Shown in pieces: positions 10,728 through 21,762 of a stretch of 64,000 nt of DNA. Both the position numbers and the translations under genes were made by a program. Numbering within the stretch: position 1 is the first letter of the stretch; each line of letters starts with the position of its first letter. Source of the stretch: Euborellia annulipes (Eukaryota; Arthropoda; Insecta; Dermaptera; Anisolabididae); contig JAKCPI010004415.1 of assembly GCA_023213315.1 (NCBI GenBank), forward strand, positions 1 through 64,000. The letters run 5' to 3'. Under the pieces are notes generated by a model. It did not search any database and was not told the origin of the DNA. It worked only from the letters and a program-made list of their open reading frames with translations.

Positions 10728-12605
10728 TTATAGAGTGCAGATCGTTATTAATATTTATATATAGTAGCCTATATATAAAATTGCTATTAATTAATCAAAA
10801 ATCATGAAAATTAATATTTTGTTTCTGATTTTCTCATTTTTCTGAAATTAATATTTGATGATCTGAAATTAATATTTATAAACAATATGTATTTAATTTA
10901 GTTTATGATTATTAAAAAGAAAAATTATTAAATTAAAAATAAATCACCAGAATATCACTAAAATTTACAACGTTGCCAGGTTGTTGATACTTAATTTTAA
11001 GTCATACTTAAATTGTGCGGTGCGATTGGGCATTAGACCAACATAAAAAAACAGCCATTCACTACAAGAATGCAAAAGAAAAAAGTGGGAAGCAATTGTT
11101 AATTTCGGAAAACATAAAAAATTTTTCCAAAATTCAGAACCAATTTTCTTCTGATTTATGTACAGCAATGGTTGCTGCAAATATTCCATGGTATAAACTT
11201 GAAAATCCAATTTTCAAGAGTTTCCTTGGAAAATATACGAATTTAACAATTCCCACTGAATCTACTTTGCGAAAGAATTATTTACTTCCCTCATATATAT
11301 CTGTAACTTTTTTATTCATTTATTTAGATTTATTTACACTACAAAATGAGTTTTGATTAATTTACAACTTTCAGACTATAAACAACATTAGAGAAAACAT
11401 AGGAGAGTCATATTTTTGGCTTAGTATCGACGAAACAACTGATCGATGTGGAAGGAATATCGCGAATATTGTCATAGGAAAACTCGACATAAATGAACCG
11501 AGTGAACCATATTTAATAGCCTGTTCAGAACTTGAAGCAACAAATAGTTCAACAATTGCAAGAGCAATTCGCAATACATTACGTAAATTTCAATTTCTTC
11601 TTTGTCTACTAAAAATATTGTGTATTGTCCTTAATGGGAATTTTCATTATATTTGTACAGGTATGCTGTGGCCTACAGAAAACAGAGATGAAAAATTTTT
11701 GGTATTACTGACAGACAGTGCCGCATATATGTTAAAAGCTGGAGAAATTTTAAAAGCCTTCTACACTAAAATGATACATGTAACGTGTCTTGCACACGCT
11801 ATTCATAGAATGGCAGAACATATTCGAGTTACCTTCCCAAATATTGATGTTGTAATTTCTTCAATAAAAAAAGTATTTTTAAAAGCTCCTTTACGAATAG
11901 CAATTTTCAAAGAACAATTGCCAAATTCTCCCCTTCCACCTAAGCCCATATTAACAAGGTGGGGAACATGGATCCAAGCAGCTGTATATTATGCTGATCA
12001 TTTGGATCAAATTCGAAAGGTACATTTGAAATTTATTTTTATAAATATTTCTCTATAATTGTATTTATTATTTTTTTTAGATCATAGAAACAATGAATGA
12101 AGATGATGCTTTATCTATAAGGGAGGCTAAGAAAGCTTTATCTTCTAATACTCTTGAGGCAGATTTAGCATATATAAAGTGTAATTTTAATAATATACCT
12201 GTAACCATTACAGCATTAGAAGCAAGAAATCTCTCTTTGATAGAGTCTATAAAAATATTCCAGAGATTTCAAGAAAATATCAAAAAAGCACCTGGTCCTA
12301 TTGTCTTCAATCTCACTAAAAAAATGGACAAAATAATGAAGCGGAATCCTGGTTGGACAGTAATGGAAAGAATAGCCAGGAATTTAGAAGGATATAGTCA
12401 AACAGAAAAACAAAATTTAACACCATCTGAAATGGCTAATTTAAAATTTAGTCCATTAACCTCTTGTGAAGTTGAACGCACATTTTCAATATATAAAACA
12501 ATTCTTTCAGATAATAGAGCATCTTTTACCAGTGAAAATCTTGAAAAATACATTGTAATAAATTGTAATGCCAAATATTTAAATAAATAAACATGCAAAT
12601 AAATA

Positions 12606-13022
12606 CAGGGTGCCCGGAAATAACAGGTACCTAGAAAAGGAGATGATTCTACATGAAAAAATAAGACTTTTTCTCTATAAACTTAATATGCCCAGACGCT
12701 TCGTTTTCAAGATACAGGGGGTCAAAGTTGAATTTTTTTTTTGTTTTTTGCTAATATCTCGAGAACCGTTTGAGATACAATGTTTAGCTTCTGTACACGA
12801 TTTATGTTCATTATTCCGCTTGTTTTATGTGTAAAGTGTAAACATTGTATCTCAAACGGTTCTCGAGATATTAGCAAAAAACAAAAAAAAAAATTCAACT
12901 TTGACCCCCTGTATCTTGAAAACGAAGCGTCTGGGCATATTAAGTTTATAGGGGAAAAAAGTCTTATTTTTTCATGTAGAATCATCTCCTTTTCTAGGTA
13001 CTTGTTATTTCCGGGCACCCTG
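12606..13022. mobile_element. fold-back mariner/Tc1-type MITE, 417 bp
   Basis: Two arms of about 180 bp (12606-12790 and 12838-13022) are almost perfect reverse complements around a loop of about 45 bp. Ends are CAGGGTGCCCGGAAATAAC and its inverse; TA flanks each side (12604-12605, 13023-13024), as for Tc1/mariner. It is placed just after the transposase stop codon in the large hAT. Confidence 0.85.
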
Positions 13023-13233
13023 TATATTTCAAAATTTCACTCAATATTTTTTATTTTCAAGTGTCACTTTGTTTTTAAAATGCCTTTTTAAGTGCCTATT
13101 TTTACAATAAATGCCTTTTTAAGTGCCTATTTTAATAATTTTTAGTGCTTAGTTGCCTGCCTATTTTAAAGATTTTTAGTGCCTATAAATCCGAGCCCTA
13201 CTCATAACATTTATAAAATTGAAATTAAATTAA

Positions 13234-13573
13234 CTGCTGTGCGCCAGTCACACCAGATTTTTTTTTGATTTTTTTCAAAATTTGCTCTAACGATTTTGAT
13301 TAAAATTCAAAATTCAAAAATCATTTATTTTTTAGATGCTCTTTCAAATCTCTATTCTCATTTTTCTCAAAATTGTTTAAAGCACACTTTACTCTTGTAC
13401 TCCATAGAAAACATAGGAAAAATGGTTGGTATCAAAATATAAATATTTTCCCATGTTTATTAATTTTGATCTCGACACAAAAAAATCTGGTGTGACAAGC
13501 ACAGAATACAACTGTCGATTTACGAAGGTAAGAGAAAGTTGTGTGCTGTGCGACCAGTCACACCAGATTTTTT
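13234..13573 (-). mobile_element. family A fragment with terminal hairpin
   Basis: The minus strand carries the family A hairpin (CTGGTGTGAC...GTCACACCAG, 13486-13567) and about 220 bp of body. A second half-hairpin (gtgcgccagtcacaccag) lies at the other edge, so the copy is rearranged or two ends are fused. Confidence 0.75.
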
Positions 13574-14242
13574 TTTAGACCATATGAAGGATTTTATGCC
13601 GTAATTTAAAGCTTTTCCCTCTAATAAAATTTAAAAAAAATGTATATAATTCCTCTATTCACGCAACCTACTCCCACCTCTACACTCACCACTTAAAAAA
13701 GTTCAACATTTATTTGATTAAAGTGTGTAACTTTTTATCTTTTTAATTATGCTTGTTAATTCAAAATATCATATTTGCATCTCTAATAATACTGTCCTGT
13801 ATTTATTTTTCCCTTTGTTATTTCAACTCTGTCCCCTCTTTGGATTATTCGTTGCATAAATGGACCACAAATATTTATAATTCAAAAAAGCCCACTCTCT
13901 GAGAAAGGTGATGACATTCTTTGTTACTTGTCAGAAACATAGTTAATTTTCTCGACTCAGTGATTATTTCATCTACAGTAGATGATAAAATATTCCTCAC
14001 GATTATCATATAATACATGAATTATTAATTGAAATAATGAATCATAAATTTATTTAAATATTAATAAATGTTTTTATAGTAATAGCATTAAAAACATAAG
14101 AAAATAAATACATTTTTTATTTATTTATAAAAATTAAATAAATATAAAATTGAAAAAATTCATAAAATCAACATACCTATAATAATTAATATTATATAAA
14201 TATAAAGCATCCCTATGCTGTTCAGATCACGATTTCTGTTAA
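13574..14242. other. AT-rich stretch without recognised gene
   Basis: Nothing recognisable apart from AT-rich low-complexity DNA. Confidence 0.45.
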
Positions 14243-14458
14243 TCTGTTACTAGTCAATTCCAATGTTCCTTTGTCCCCATGACCTCCCGTGATTGGAACA
14301 AGCTCCCTGCGTCTTTCTTCCCCAAAACCTACAATCTTCAGACTTTCAATTTTATTTTAAAAAAACGGATCTCCCTATTCCTCTTCCCTTCCTCTGCTCC
14401 TAAACCTATGATTTTCAAAAATCATTTACGAGTTCAAAATTTAATCGCAAATGAATAA
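14243..14458 (+). pseudogene. LINE ORF2 3'-terminal remnant
   Basis: The frame read from 14243 to the TAA at 14456-14458 encodes about 71 residues containing SRDWNKLPASFFP...YNLQTFN. The (R/S)xWNxLP motif followed by a 'xLQxFK' stretch is characteristic of the last residues of non-LTR retrotransposon reverse-transcriptase proteins. A stop codon at 14240-14242 and absence of upstream RT motifs show a 5'-truncated dead copy. The clade cannot be set from this stretch. Confidence 0.7.
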
Positions 14459-15139
14459 TTATTTTTTGAGTTATTTTTGCCAATGGCATAAATACAGGCA
14501 AACTCATAATTTCAAATGTACATAAATTTCTATTAATATTTAACTTTACTCACTTCTAACTTTCAGTTGGTTTGTAAAATTATAGTCTTTAAACGATTGT
14601 ATATTTTATTCAAATCATTTTTTTCTACCACTTCTAAAATAATGAGAGATAGAACGGGATCCAATCCATGCTTAAAGATGAATGAAACGCTGACGTTTGC
14701 TACTTTACATTTTGTCTCTTTAAAAAAAGATGAAAACGTTAAGAAGAGATTTATCTGAAAAGCACTGTCACTATCCCTTCAATCGTTATCATCTTGCTCT
14801 TAAGAAAGAGATAAAGAGAGAAGAACAACAGAATTTGTTTTCTTTTTTTTTTATACTGTATATAAAAAATGCATATTAAAATGAAGACATTCATTTCCTT
14901 CATTTTTTCTTTGTTAAAAAGAAAATAAGAGAGATCACTGAAAAAATATTTAAATACTTAAAAAAAAAAAATATGTAAATAGCATCTCTTTTTATTCTAG
15001 ATTTTCTTTAACCCTACAAATAAATAATTATTTATTTAATGATTCAGAAAAAAAAAAAAATTAACAGCTACAAAAATAAGATTCACAAATCTTTTTTGAC
15101 GCCTTTTGTTTTATTAATAATGTTATTAATTTAAAAATA
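14459..15139. other. AT-rich stretch without recognised gene
   Basis: Low-complexity AT-rich DNA; no supported feature. Confidence 0.45.
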
Positions 15140-15300
15140 AAAAAATCTGGTGTGACTGGCGCACAGCCACAACTTTCTCTTACCCTTCGGTAAGAGAAAG
15201 TTGTGCACTGTGCTGGTCACACCAGATTTTTTGTGTCGAGATATATTTAGTTTCCCATAGCACCTTAGTTTCAAACTTGCATTTTAAATATTGACTGCTT
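15140..15300 (+). mobile_element. family A hairpin with short body fragment
   Basis: Hairpin 15147-15226 (CTGGTGTGAC ... GTCACACCAG), then 'ttttttgtgtcgag.tatatttagttcc' before similarity fades. The inner stem is more symmetric here (tctcttacccttcggtaagaga). Confidence 0.75.
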
Positions 15301-15653
15301 GAAGTAAACTATGGTTATTTTTCAAAATTTTAATCTCATATTTGGACATTTTATACACAATATAGAATCGTAAATAAATACAAAATTTCATAAGAATTGG
15401 AAAAAAATTTTTAAATGCCTAAAAAGTTCTAAAGGGGACCCCTTTTTGAATCTAAATTAACATACAAATCCCTATAGGAAATTAACATTGTTCCTATGCG
15501 AAGATAAGGTGGAAAGGGAATTTAAAAAAGAGTAGAGAGAGACGATAATGTTTGCAAGTGAGAGAGAGACATATATGTTTTCTTTGAAACAATTAAAGAC
15601 ACAAATAAATTTAAAAAAATGGGAATTTAAATAATAATTGATTTTTAATCTAA

Positions 15654-15736
15654 TAAAAATCTGGTGTGACAAGACAGTGCACAACTTTCGATTACCGGAA
15701 GTAAGAGAAAGTTTGGGTGTGCGCGCCAGTGTTGTA
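15654..15736 (-). mobile_element. degenerate solo family A hairpin
   Basis: CTGGTGTGACAAG...CAACTTTCGATTACC...GTAAGAGAAAGT is preserved. The closing arm is mutated (gtgtgcgcgccagtgtt) and no family A body follows. Confidence 0.65.
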
Positions 15737-16510
15737 AAGAAGACAATGGATGGTTTGGTGGTTTGGTGTGAGTGTGAAAAAAAAATGAAAATAAATGTTT
15801 TTTCAAAAGAAATCATAAATCACTAACACTTTTGAATTCTGAACAAATAAGCATAAAAATCTGGTGTGACTGGCGACAGCACACAACTTTCTCTTACCTT
15901 CGGTAATCGAAAGTTGTGTACTGTGCTTGTCACACCAGATTTTTTGTGTCGACATGTATTTAGTTCCCGGCAGTAGGGAATATTTGAATTCAGATGTAAA
16001 ATTTATAAGTATGGGAAAATATTTATATTTTGTTACCATGGCAACCCCTTTCTCCTATCTTTCCTATGAAGCACAAGAGTAAAGTGTGCTTCAAACAATT
16101 TTGTGGGCAAAACGAGAATATACATTTGAAAGAGCATCTAAAAAATAATTGATTTTTGAATTTTAATCAAAATCGTTAGAGCGAATTTTGAGAAAATCGA
16201 AAAAAACTGAAAAAGTACATCAGTAAAGTACTAGTACTCTTTGGCCGATTTTGATTAAAAGCTTATTTTTCCGGTCCCGGGGGGTGTTTAACTTAAATAT
16301 AAAATTTCAGCCTCATAGCTCAATTCCTTCATGCTTAAAATTTGACACCCACCCACCCACCCACCCACCCACACAGACAGACCATGTCGCGAAAACCACT
16401 TTTTTGGATTCAGGGGACCTCAAAACGTGAAGATCCATCAAAAATCTCGACATCGAATTTTTGACATGAATCCAATACTTTCTCTCTATATATATATTAC
16501 ATATATACAT

Positions 16511-16785
16511 GCCCTCGGGGCTTGGCGTAGAGGTTAGCGTGCTAACCTCGTATACCAAACGTCGCGGGTTCGGACCCCAAGCAGTCCGATGATTTTATTT
16601 AAGCCACTTGGATACCAAATAGCTTAAATAAGAATGCCTGGACCCCAAATAAAGATATATTATATAAATCCGAGTATCGTTTAAAGTCTTAAATGGCCTA
16701 AGTTGCCGAAAAGACTGTGTGTATGTGTGTGTGAATGTGAGTGTGAATGAGAAAAAGTGTGAGTGTTTTAAAAAAAAAAAAAAAA
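16511..16785 (+). mobile_element. SINE S1, full-length copy with 12-bp target duplication
   Basis: tRNA-derived head with A-box-like TGGCGTAGAGG and B-box-like GGTTCGGACCC, a body with the AAGCCA...TGGATACCA...TAGCTT hairpin, a TG-rich tail 'gtgtgaatgagaaaaagtgtgagtg' and poly-A. ACATATATACAT flanks it at 16499-16510 and 16786-16797, a perfect duplication that fixes both ends. This mode is typical of LINE-dependent retroposition of a Pol III transcript. Confidence 0.93.
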
Positions 16786-16798
16786 ACATATATACATA

Positions 16799-17186
16799 CA
16801 TAGGCGCCGGAACTGGGGGGGCAAGGTACATTGCCCCCCCCCCTGGCATCCTACAGGGGGGGGGCAGAGGGGGCAAAATTTCTTGTTTATTTCATTTATT
16901 TTTAAAAATGATATATTTTTACTTTTGAAAAATAAAATCTTCTAAATTAAAAAAAATTAAAAGAGTAAGAAATTCATTTTTTTCCAAATTTTTTCCAAAA
17001 ATTTTTGATAAAATCACTAGCAAATTTTTTAAAATTTTAATTTTATTAAAATTGTGATTTTATTTAAAATTTTTAAAGTTTTATAGTAGATTTGTTTTTG
17101 TTTTATACTATTTAAACATATTAAATTATTTTAATTTTCTAAAAAAATTTTTTGCCCCCTGATTCAAATTCGTTCCGGCGCCCCTG
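16799..17186. mobile_element. hAT-type MITE, 388 bp
   Basis: Left end CATAGGCGCCGGAAC and right end GTTCCGGCGCCCCTG are inverted repeats (13 of 15). TATACATA occurs at 16791-16798 and 17187-17194, a perfect 8-bp duplication. G/C-rich termini surround an AT-rich core with no ORF. Confidence 0.88.
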
Positions 17187-17484
17187 TATACATAGGTAAG
17201 AGAAAGTAAAAAATTGGGTCGACTTGTGAAATCACAGCTTCTGTTCGCATTTGAGGACCATGAAATTGTACTCTGCTTCCTTACTCCGTGCGCGACATCT
17301 CATCCACTCTGCATACTAATCACATAATAAAGGATATGCCTCATCCAAATTAACGAATCCATCTCTAACTTCCTATCATTGGGTAACGTCCTAACCCCAT
17401 TTAATAACTTTTCATGCCAAACGGTAAAATTAATAGACATCAACATTTTTTTCTATTCATTGCTAAAATCAATATAAACACCAC

Positions 17485-17652
17485 CATTGGCGTAACTAGG
17501 GAATTTAGGTGGGGAGGGACCATCCTCCGGGGGCCTGGAAGGCCCCATATTGTCGCAATTTTTCTTGGGGCGGGGAGCCTTCTGAGAGGGGGGGGCACGA
17601 GCCTTCTAGGGGGAGGAGAGGATGGGCCGGATCCTCCCTAGTTACGCCCATG
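17485..17652. mobile_element. hAT-type MITE, G-rich family, 168 bp
   Basis: Ends CATTGGCGTAACTAGG and CCTAGTTACGCCCATG are inverted repeats, flanked by the perfect 8-bp duplication AACACCAC (17477-17484, 17653-17660). A second copy of the same family is at 36085-36262, sharing 'ctccggagggcctgga' and 'caatttttcttggggc'. Confidence 0.9.
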
Positions 17653-17683
17653 AACACCACACTTTATTTATACATTATAAGGA

Positions 17684-17922
17684 TTTTTTTTTTTTAAACA
17701 CTCACACTTTTTTTTCCCCATTCACATACACATACACCCAGTCTTTTCGACAACTTAGGCCATTTAAGACTTTAAACGATACCCGTTATTTGTAAATGTA
17801 TCAATTGGGGGTCCAGGCATTCTTATTTAACTTAAATAAAATCATCGGACTTCCTGGAATCTGACCCCTCGACCCTTCGTATACAAGGCAGGCGCGCCAC
17901 CAACTACACCAAGCCCGAGGGC
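17684..17922 (-). mobile_element. SINE S1 copy
   Basis: Poly-T, tail 'aaacactcacac', body and head (ccaagcccgagggc) are all present, with an internal deletion removing part of the palindrome. Flanks TATAAGGA and TATGAGGA suggest an aged target duplication. Confidence 0.85.
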
Positions 17923-18275
17923 TATGAGGAATTTATTCTCCTATAAAGTTATAATAAGAAATGCGCAATGTGCATCATTTCACACGAATACTATCTCTAT
18001 TTTAGTAGAATTTATCTTACATATACTTTAAGTATCAGGAGGGGGGGGGGGCTGAAGATTAAGGGATGAGCTGAACCATTTTAAAATCAACTTTCACAAA
18101 TAAATTTTTTAGCTATAAAAAATTTTATCAAAGATTTGGCTGTTTTCTATAATAGAAAAAGATCGTAATGCTGGTTGCCTATTTTCAGGCGTAACAACAT
18201 TTTTTATTTAATGCAAATCGCCATTTTCGCTTTTTCATAAACTAATCGATATGGGATTCCCCTTTCCCCTCAACT

Positions 18276-18386
18276 GTGTCCGAGAGTTTAGAGATATTGA
18301 CAACCTAAAAACCAAGGGGTATGGGTTCGGAGCCCAGGCAATTCGATGAAATATTTATTTATATCATTTGGTACCAAATGGTCTAA
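18276..18386 (+). mobile_element. SINE S1 fragment
   Basis: Contains 'gggttcggagcccaggcaattcgatga' (18323-18348 area) and 'catttggtaccaaatgg', matching the S1 B-box and palindrome. The head is diverged and the tail is missing. Confidence 0.65.
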
Positions 18387-18388
18387 AA

Positions 18389-18500
18389 CAGCGTTTCCCA
18401 ACCTTTTCACTCCTATGGAATACACTTGACCACATCACTAAATATATATAGACGGACGGGTCTAATATAAATACTATACTTATTTTTTTTTAAACTTTTT
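18389..18500. mobile_element. hAT-like end, truncated
   Basis: CAGCGTTTCCCAACCTTTT is a common hAT MITE terminus. No matching opposite end was found downstream, so only a broken fragment is supported; its right limit is arbitrary. Confidence 0.4.
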
Positions 18501-20843
18501 GCGATATATTAGCCTTTAAAATATATCACAAAAAATTAAAAGTATTATTAAACATTTTATTAACATTTATCAACTCAAATGTATTTGAAATTAAATTTGG
18601 GCACTTTCAATAAGGTGTTTGAATGGAATTTTTAATCTCCCAATATTGATTGATAATATATCACCTATGTCAGCTGTTTTTTGCTGAGATCGAAAATTTT
18701 TTATTGAAAAAAAAAAAAAAAAAAAAAAAATTAAAGCAATTTCCAGGTCTGATGACAAAGGAAAATAAAAAAAAAAAATATTAATGAAAATTGTGATTCT
18801 GTCGAGGATATAATCGGTTTTGTCTGATCGCCTTTAGCGAAAAATTAAATAAATAAAACATTCCATTTTTTTTTCATCCTTTGCTTAATTGTCTTTTAGG
18901 CATCCAAACTTGCTAAAAAAAAATTCTTATAATTGAATTTCTTTCGAGTTCGCTTAATCCTTTTTTATGCTCGCTTGTTATTTTATCATTTTTCAAAACA
19001 ATTCTCACTTTTAATTTTTAGATTTAAATAATTGAAATGCAGGGGAAAGTATAATAATGTCTTCATTAAATACACTTTGTAGTTTGGGTTAAAATATAAA
19101 AAGCTACGTTATTTTCTAAATTTTTTAATAATAATTATTTAATTCTTTTCTGTATTATTAGAAGGGTTAAAATACATTTGTTAACAGCTATTATAGTATT
19201 TTATTCATCAAAATTTGTATAACCTGCCAAATAATATAAGAAAAAACCATTTAATAATTCAGCTAAAAAATTTGTTTAAGGTGAGCGTCTCAGGGTGATA
19301 ATTTTGGGAGATTCCAGCGGCCACAATTTTGAAGCTATCGACCTCAAATTTTTTTTAAATTAAAGCTATTTAAAATATCTACAACGTATAGAAGCCCTTT
19401 TTTTGATTTTCGAAAAAATAAATTTTTTTTTAGATAAATCGCATTAAATAAAAGATATTTTTTTAAAATTCGCTCTATATCTTATAGATAATTAAATTAG
19501 CAATCATTGTTTTAAAAAATAATTAATTTTCTACCCTTAATTAATTAGCTGGAATCTTTCAAATGAAATGGAATAAATCCCTTGTATTCCTATGGGAAAA
19601 ACTAACGCCATCTCTTGCCGCCTAGAGTAACTCGGCACTGAATCGTCTTTTAACGGTTTTTCGAGACGCGCACCTTAAATCGCCAAATTATTGCTTAAAT
19701 ATTTTGGAATTTAGGCTTTCACAGTTGTTATCATTAGTAAAAGAATTAGATTTTCGGTTCAACTGTGGTTTATTTGTAAAAATTACAACTTTCGGCCACT
19801 CATTCTGTGGCCGAAACGTTGTAATTTTTACAACCTCCCTCCATTGGCTTAGACTAGCATCTAGGAAGGTAAAATATTTTTCTAAATTGATTGCATTAAA
19901 ATTTTTGTTCTATTAAAAATTGTTTCTTCTCCAAAAATCTACAATATTTTAAAAATACGTAGGTTTATGGTACGAATTAAATTATTCGTAGGATTAATTT
20001 ATTATCTTTTTATAATTCTTTTTATGAGAATCTTTTTTGTGAGAGTAAAAATTAGATTTTTAAAATAAAAAAAAAAAATTGATAATTATATTAAGAACCT
20101 AAAGCTCAAGGGGTGAATGGGAATTAGAAAGGAGGTGGAATAAATTTTGAAAATGTAATTTTCTAAAATGGATAGATAAATGAATGAAAAAGATGGCGTT
20201 GAAATATGTTTAATCATAAATAAATTGTATTTTGTGTTTAATGAGATTTTGTGGTTAAAAGACGAAAAGGACAATATATATTCTCACAAACAAATGTAAA
20301 TCATTCTTTAAATACAGAGATAGTCCTTTAAGGAAAGAACAACAGATAGCTTCTAAATCTAATTGAAATGTCTTTCAGATGTTTCCTTTATATTTCTATT
20401 ATTATCTTATAGATGTGGGCTATATTTATATACATTAGGATGTATGATATAATAACGAATTATTAAAATTTATGCCCACTTTCATTTTATGATAACTTTA
20501 TACACCATAAGGCTTTTAGATACAATTTAATATTTAATTAACTAGAGCCCTTTGGACCAGGCTCTTTTTTGGCCCTTCAAGAATGAACTCGAGATAAATT
20601 CTAAATGTGCTTTTATATATTTGAAATGAGTCATGGTAATAAAAATATTAATTTCCTAAAGATTATTTTATCGTCGTGGATTGAGAAATATAAATTTTAA
20701 AGGTGTTATAATAAAAGAGTAGTTTAGAGATAAATGTGTTAAATAAGGTGCTATTTTCTTGTCGTATCTTGAAGGGCTTGAGGTAATTAATATAGAGCCT
20801 ATCATGCATTCAAAGATCAAGGCGATATTTCATAAATCCATTT
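18501..20843. other. AT-rich stretch; one strong palindrome
   Basis: No gene recognised. The only structure is the palindrome at 19768-19832, listed separately. Confidence 0.45.
19768..19832. repeat. long palindrome with GAAACGTT core
   Basis: TTTGTAAAAATTACAAC-TTTCGGCCAC on the left is mirrored by GTGGCCGAAA-(CG)TTGTAATTTTTACAA on the right, with a short loop (tcattct). It could form a hairpin of about 28 bp. Confidence 0.7.
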
Positions 20844-21504
20844 AAAAAAATCTGGTGTGACTGGCACACAGCACACAACTTTCTCTTACCTTCGGTAATC
20901 GAAAGTTGTGTTCTGTGCTTGTCACACCAGATTTTTTGTGTCGACATATATTTAGTTCCCGATAGTACAGAACATATGAATTCAGATGTAAAATTTATAA
21001 GTATGGGAAAATATTTATATTTTGTTACCATGGCAACCACTTCTCCTATCTTCCCTATGAAATACAAGAGTAAAGTGGTCTTCAGAAGATTTCATTTGCA
21101 AAATGAGAATATACATTTTAAAGAGCATCTAAAACATAATTGATTTTTGAATTTTAAAAAAATCGTTGGAGCAAATTTTGAGAAAATCGAAAAAAACTGA
21201 AAAAGTACATCAGTAAAGTACTAGTACTCTTTGGCCGATTTTGATTAAAAGCTTATTTTTCCGGTCCCGGGGGTGTTTAATTTAAATATAAAATTTCAAC
21301 CTCGTAGCTCAATTCCTTCATGCTTAAAATTGAACACACACACACACACACACACAGACAGACCATGTCGCGAAAACCACTTTTTTGGACTCAGGGGACC
21401 TCAAAACGTGAAGATCCATCAAAATCTCGACATCGAATTTTTGACATGAATCCAATACTTTCTCTCTCTATATATATTACATATATACATAGGTAAGAGA
21501 AAGT
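20844..21504 (+). mobile_element. family A element, full length
   Basis: Hairpin 20852-20931, body, (CA)n core at 21334-21355, the 'ccatgtcgcgaaaaccactttttt' block and the right end GGTAAGAGAAAGT (21492-21504). About 660 bp, uninterrupted; the cleanest reference copy in the window. Confidence 0.9.
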
Positions 21505-21762
21505 AAAAAATACGACTATAATTAAATGAGAACAAATTTAATTATTGGAAGGATATTTTTATATTCAGATGAAATCAAGTAATATTTTTTTTGTGAGAGT
21601 AAAAATTTATATTTTTATAATTTAAATAAAATTAAGAATCTGAAAAGATAAAATTAACATTTATAATAACCCATGCCATGAGAGGGCCCTACTTTCGATC
21701 AGGGTTCAACCTAACCAAATTTCACGAAAAATAAAACGTAAATTTACAAGTAAAAATATTTT

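Larger units (their letters stand above)
9908..11032. mobile_element. 1.1-kb inverted-repeat element inserted in transposase exon 2 (PIF/Harbinger-like)
   Basis: The ends are near-perfect inverted repeats of roughly 100 bp (9908-10005 against 10943-11032), starting TGCCCAATCGCACCGCAC. TTA at 9905-9907 and 11033-11035 forms a 3-bp duplication, as in PIF/Harbinger. Removing the element and one TTA restores the BED-finger reading frame exactly. No transposase ORF lies inside. It carries a SINE-like fragment and a hAT MITE. Superfamily is inferred only from the duplication. Confidence 0.82.
9682..12590 (+). pseudogene. hAT transposase (BED finger, DDE/RNase H-like, C-terminal dimerisation), disrupted
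   Basis: Proposed exons: 9682-9792, 9881-9907 continuing at 11036-11302, 11375-11582, 11661-12019, 12081-12590, each bounded by GT/AG and keeping phase; about 493 codons. Exon 1 carries CQLC of a BED zinc finger, and the His part follows in exon 2 (YHL...DQHKKTAIH). Exon 3 contains SIDETTD (candidate first catalytic Asp). Exon 4 contains LLTDSAAYM (candidate second Asp), HVTCLAH and TRWGTW. Exon 5 ends with the hAT dimerisation motif around LTSCEVERTFS...SENLEKYIVI. Two lesions are visible: TGA at 9724-9726 where the family usually has Trp, and a 1,125-bp insertion after 9907. The rest is intact and reads well, so loss was recent. It would have cut and pasted its own element in the nucleus. 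Confidence 0.88.
9133..13200 (+). mobile_element. hAT-superfamily DNA transposon, 4.07 kb
   Basis: The left end TAGGGCTCGGATTT and the right end AAATCCGAGCCCTA are perfect inverted repeats. They are flanked by a perfect 8-bp duplication CTCATAAC at 9125-9132 and 13201-13208, the hallmark of hAT. Subterminal repeats of 'tagtgcctatttt' and 'atgcctttttaagtgcctatttt' lie at both ends (9240-9340 and 13080-13190). The body contains the spliced transposase gene (9682-12590), broken by a stop codon and by an inserted element, plus a fold-back MITE near the 3' end. Confidence 0.93.
15855..17207 (+). mobile_element. family A element, full length, carrying two nested insertions
   Basis: Begins with the 80-nt hairpin (15861-15942) and ends GGTAAGAGAAAGT (17195-17207), the inverse of ACTTTCTCTTACC inside the hairpin. 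Core microsatellite here is (CCCA)n at 16350-16372. The right end is split by SINE S1 (16511-16785) and then by a hAT MITE (16799-17186). Without them the copy is about 0.65 kb. Short reading frames in it are shared by all copies but carry no protein motif. Confidence 0.85.

Noticed and set aside
12610..13091. Two similar ORFs starting MPGNN on opposite strands
   Set aside because: They are the mirrored arms of the fold-back MITE and have no protein motif.
16511..16585. tRNA gene
   Set aside because: A- and B-box-like sequences are the head of a SINE, flanked by a target duplication, and the arms do not fold into a tRNA.
20810..21143. ORFs such as those containing MVTKYKYFPILINFTSEF, repeated at 15803, 40880 and 60743
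   Set aside because: They recur because family A recurs; both strands are open, lengths vary with indels, and no domain is seen.
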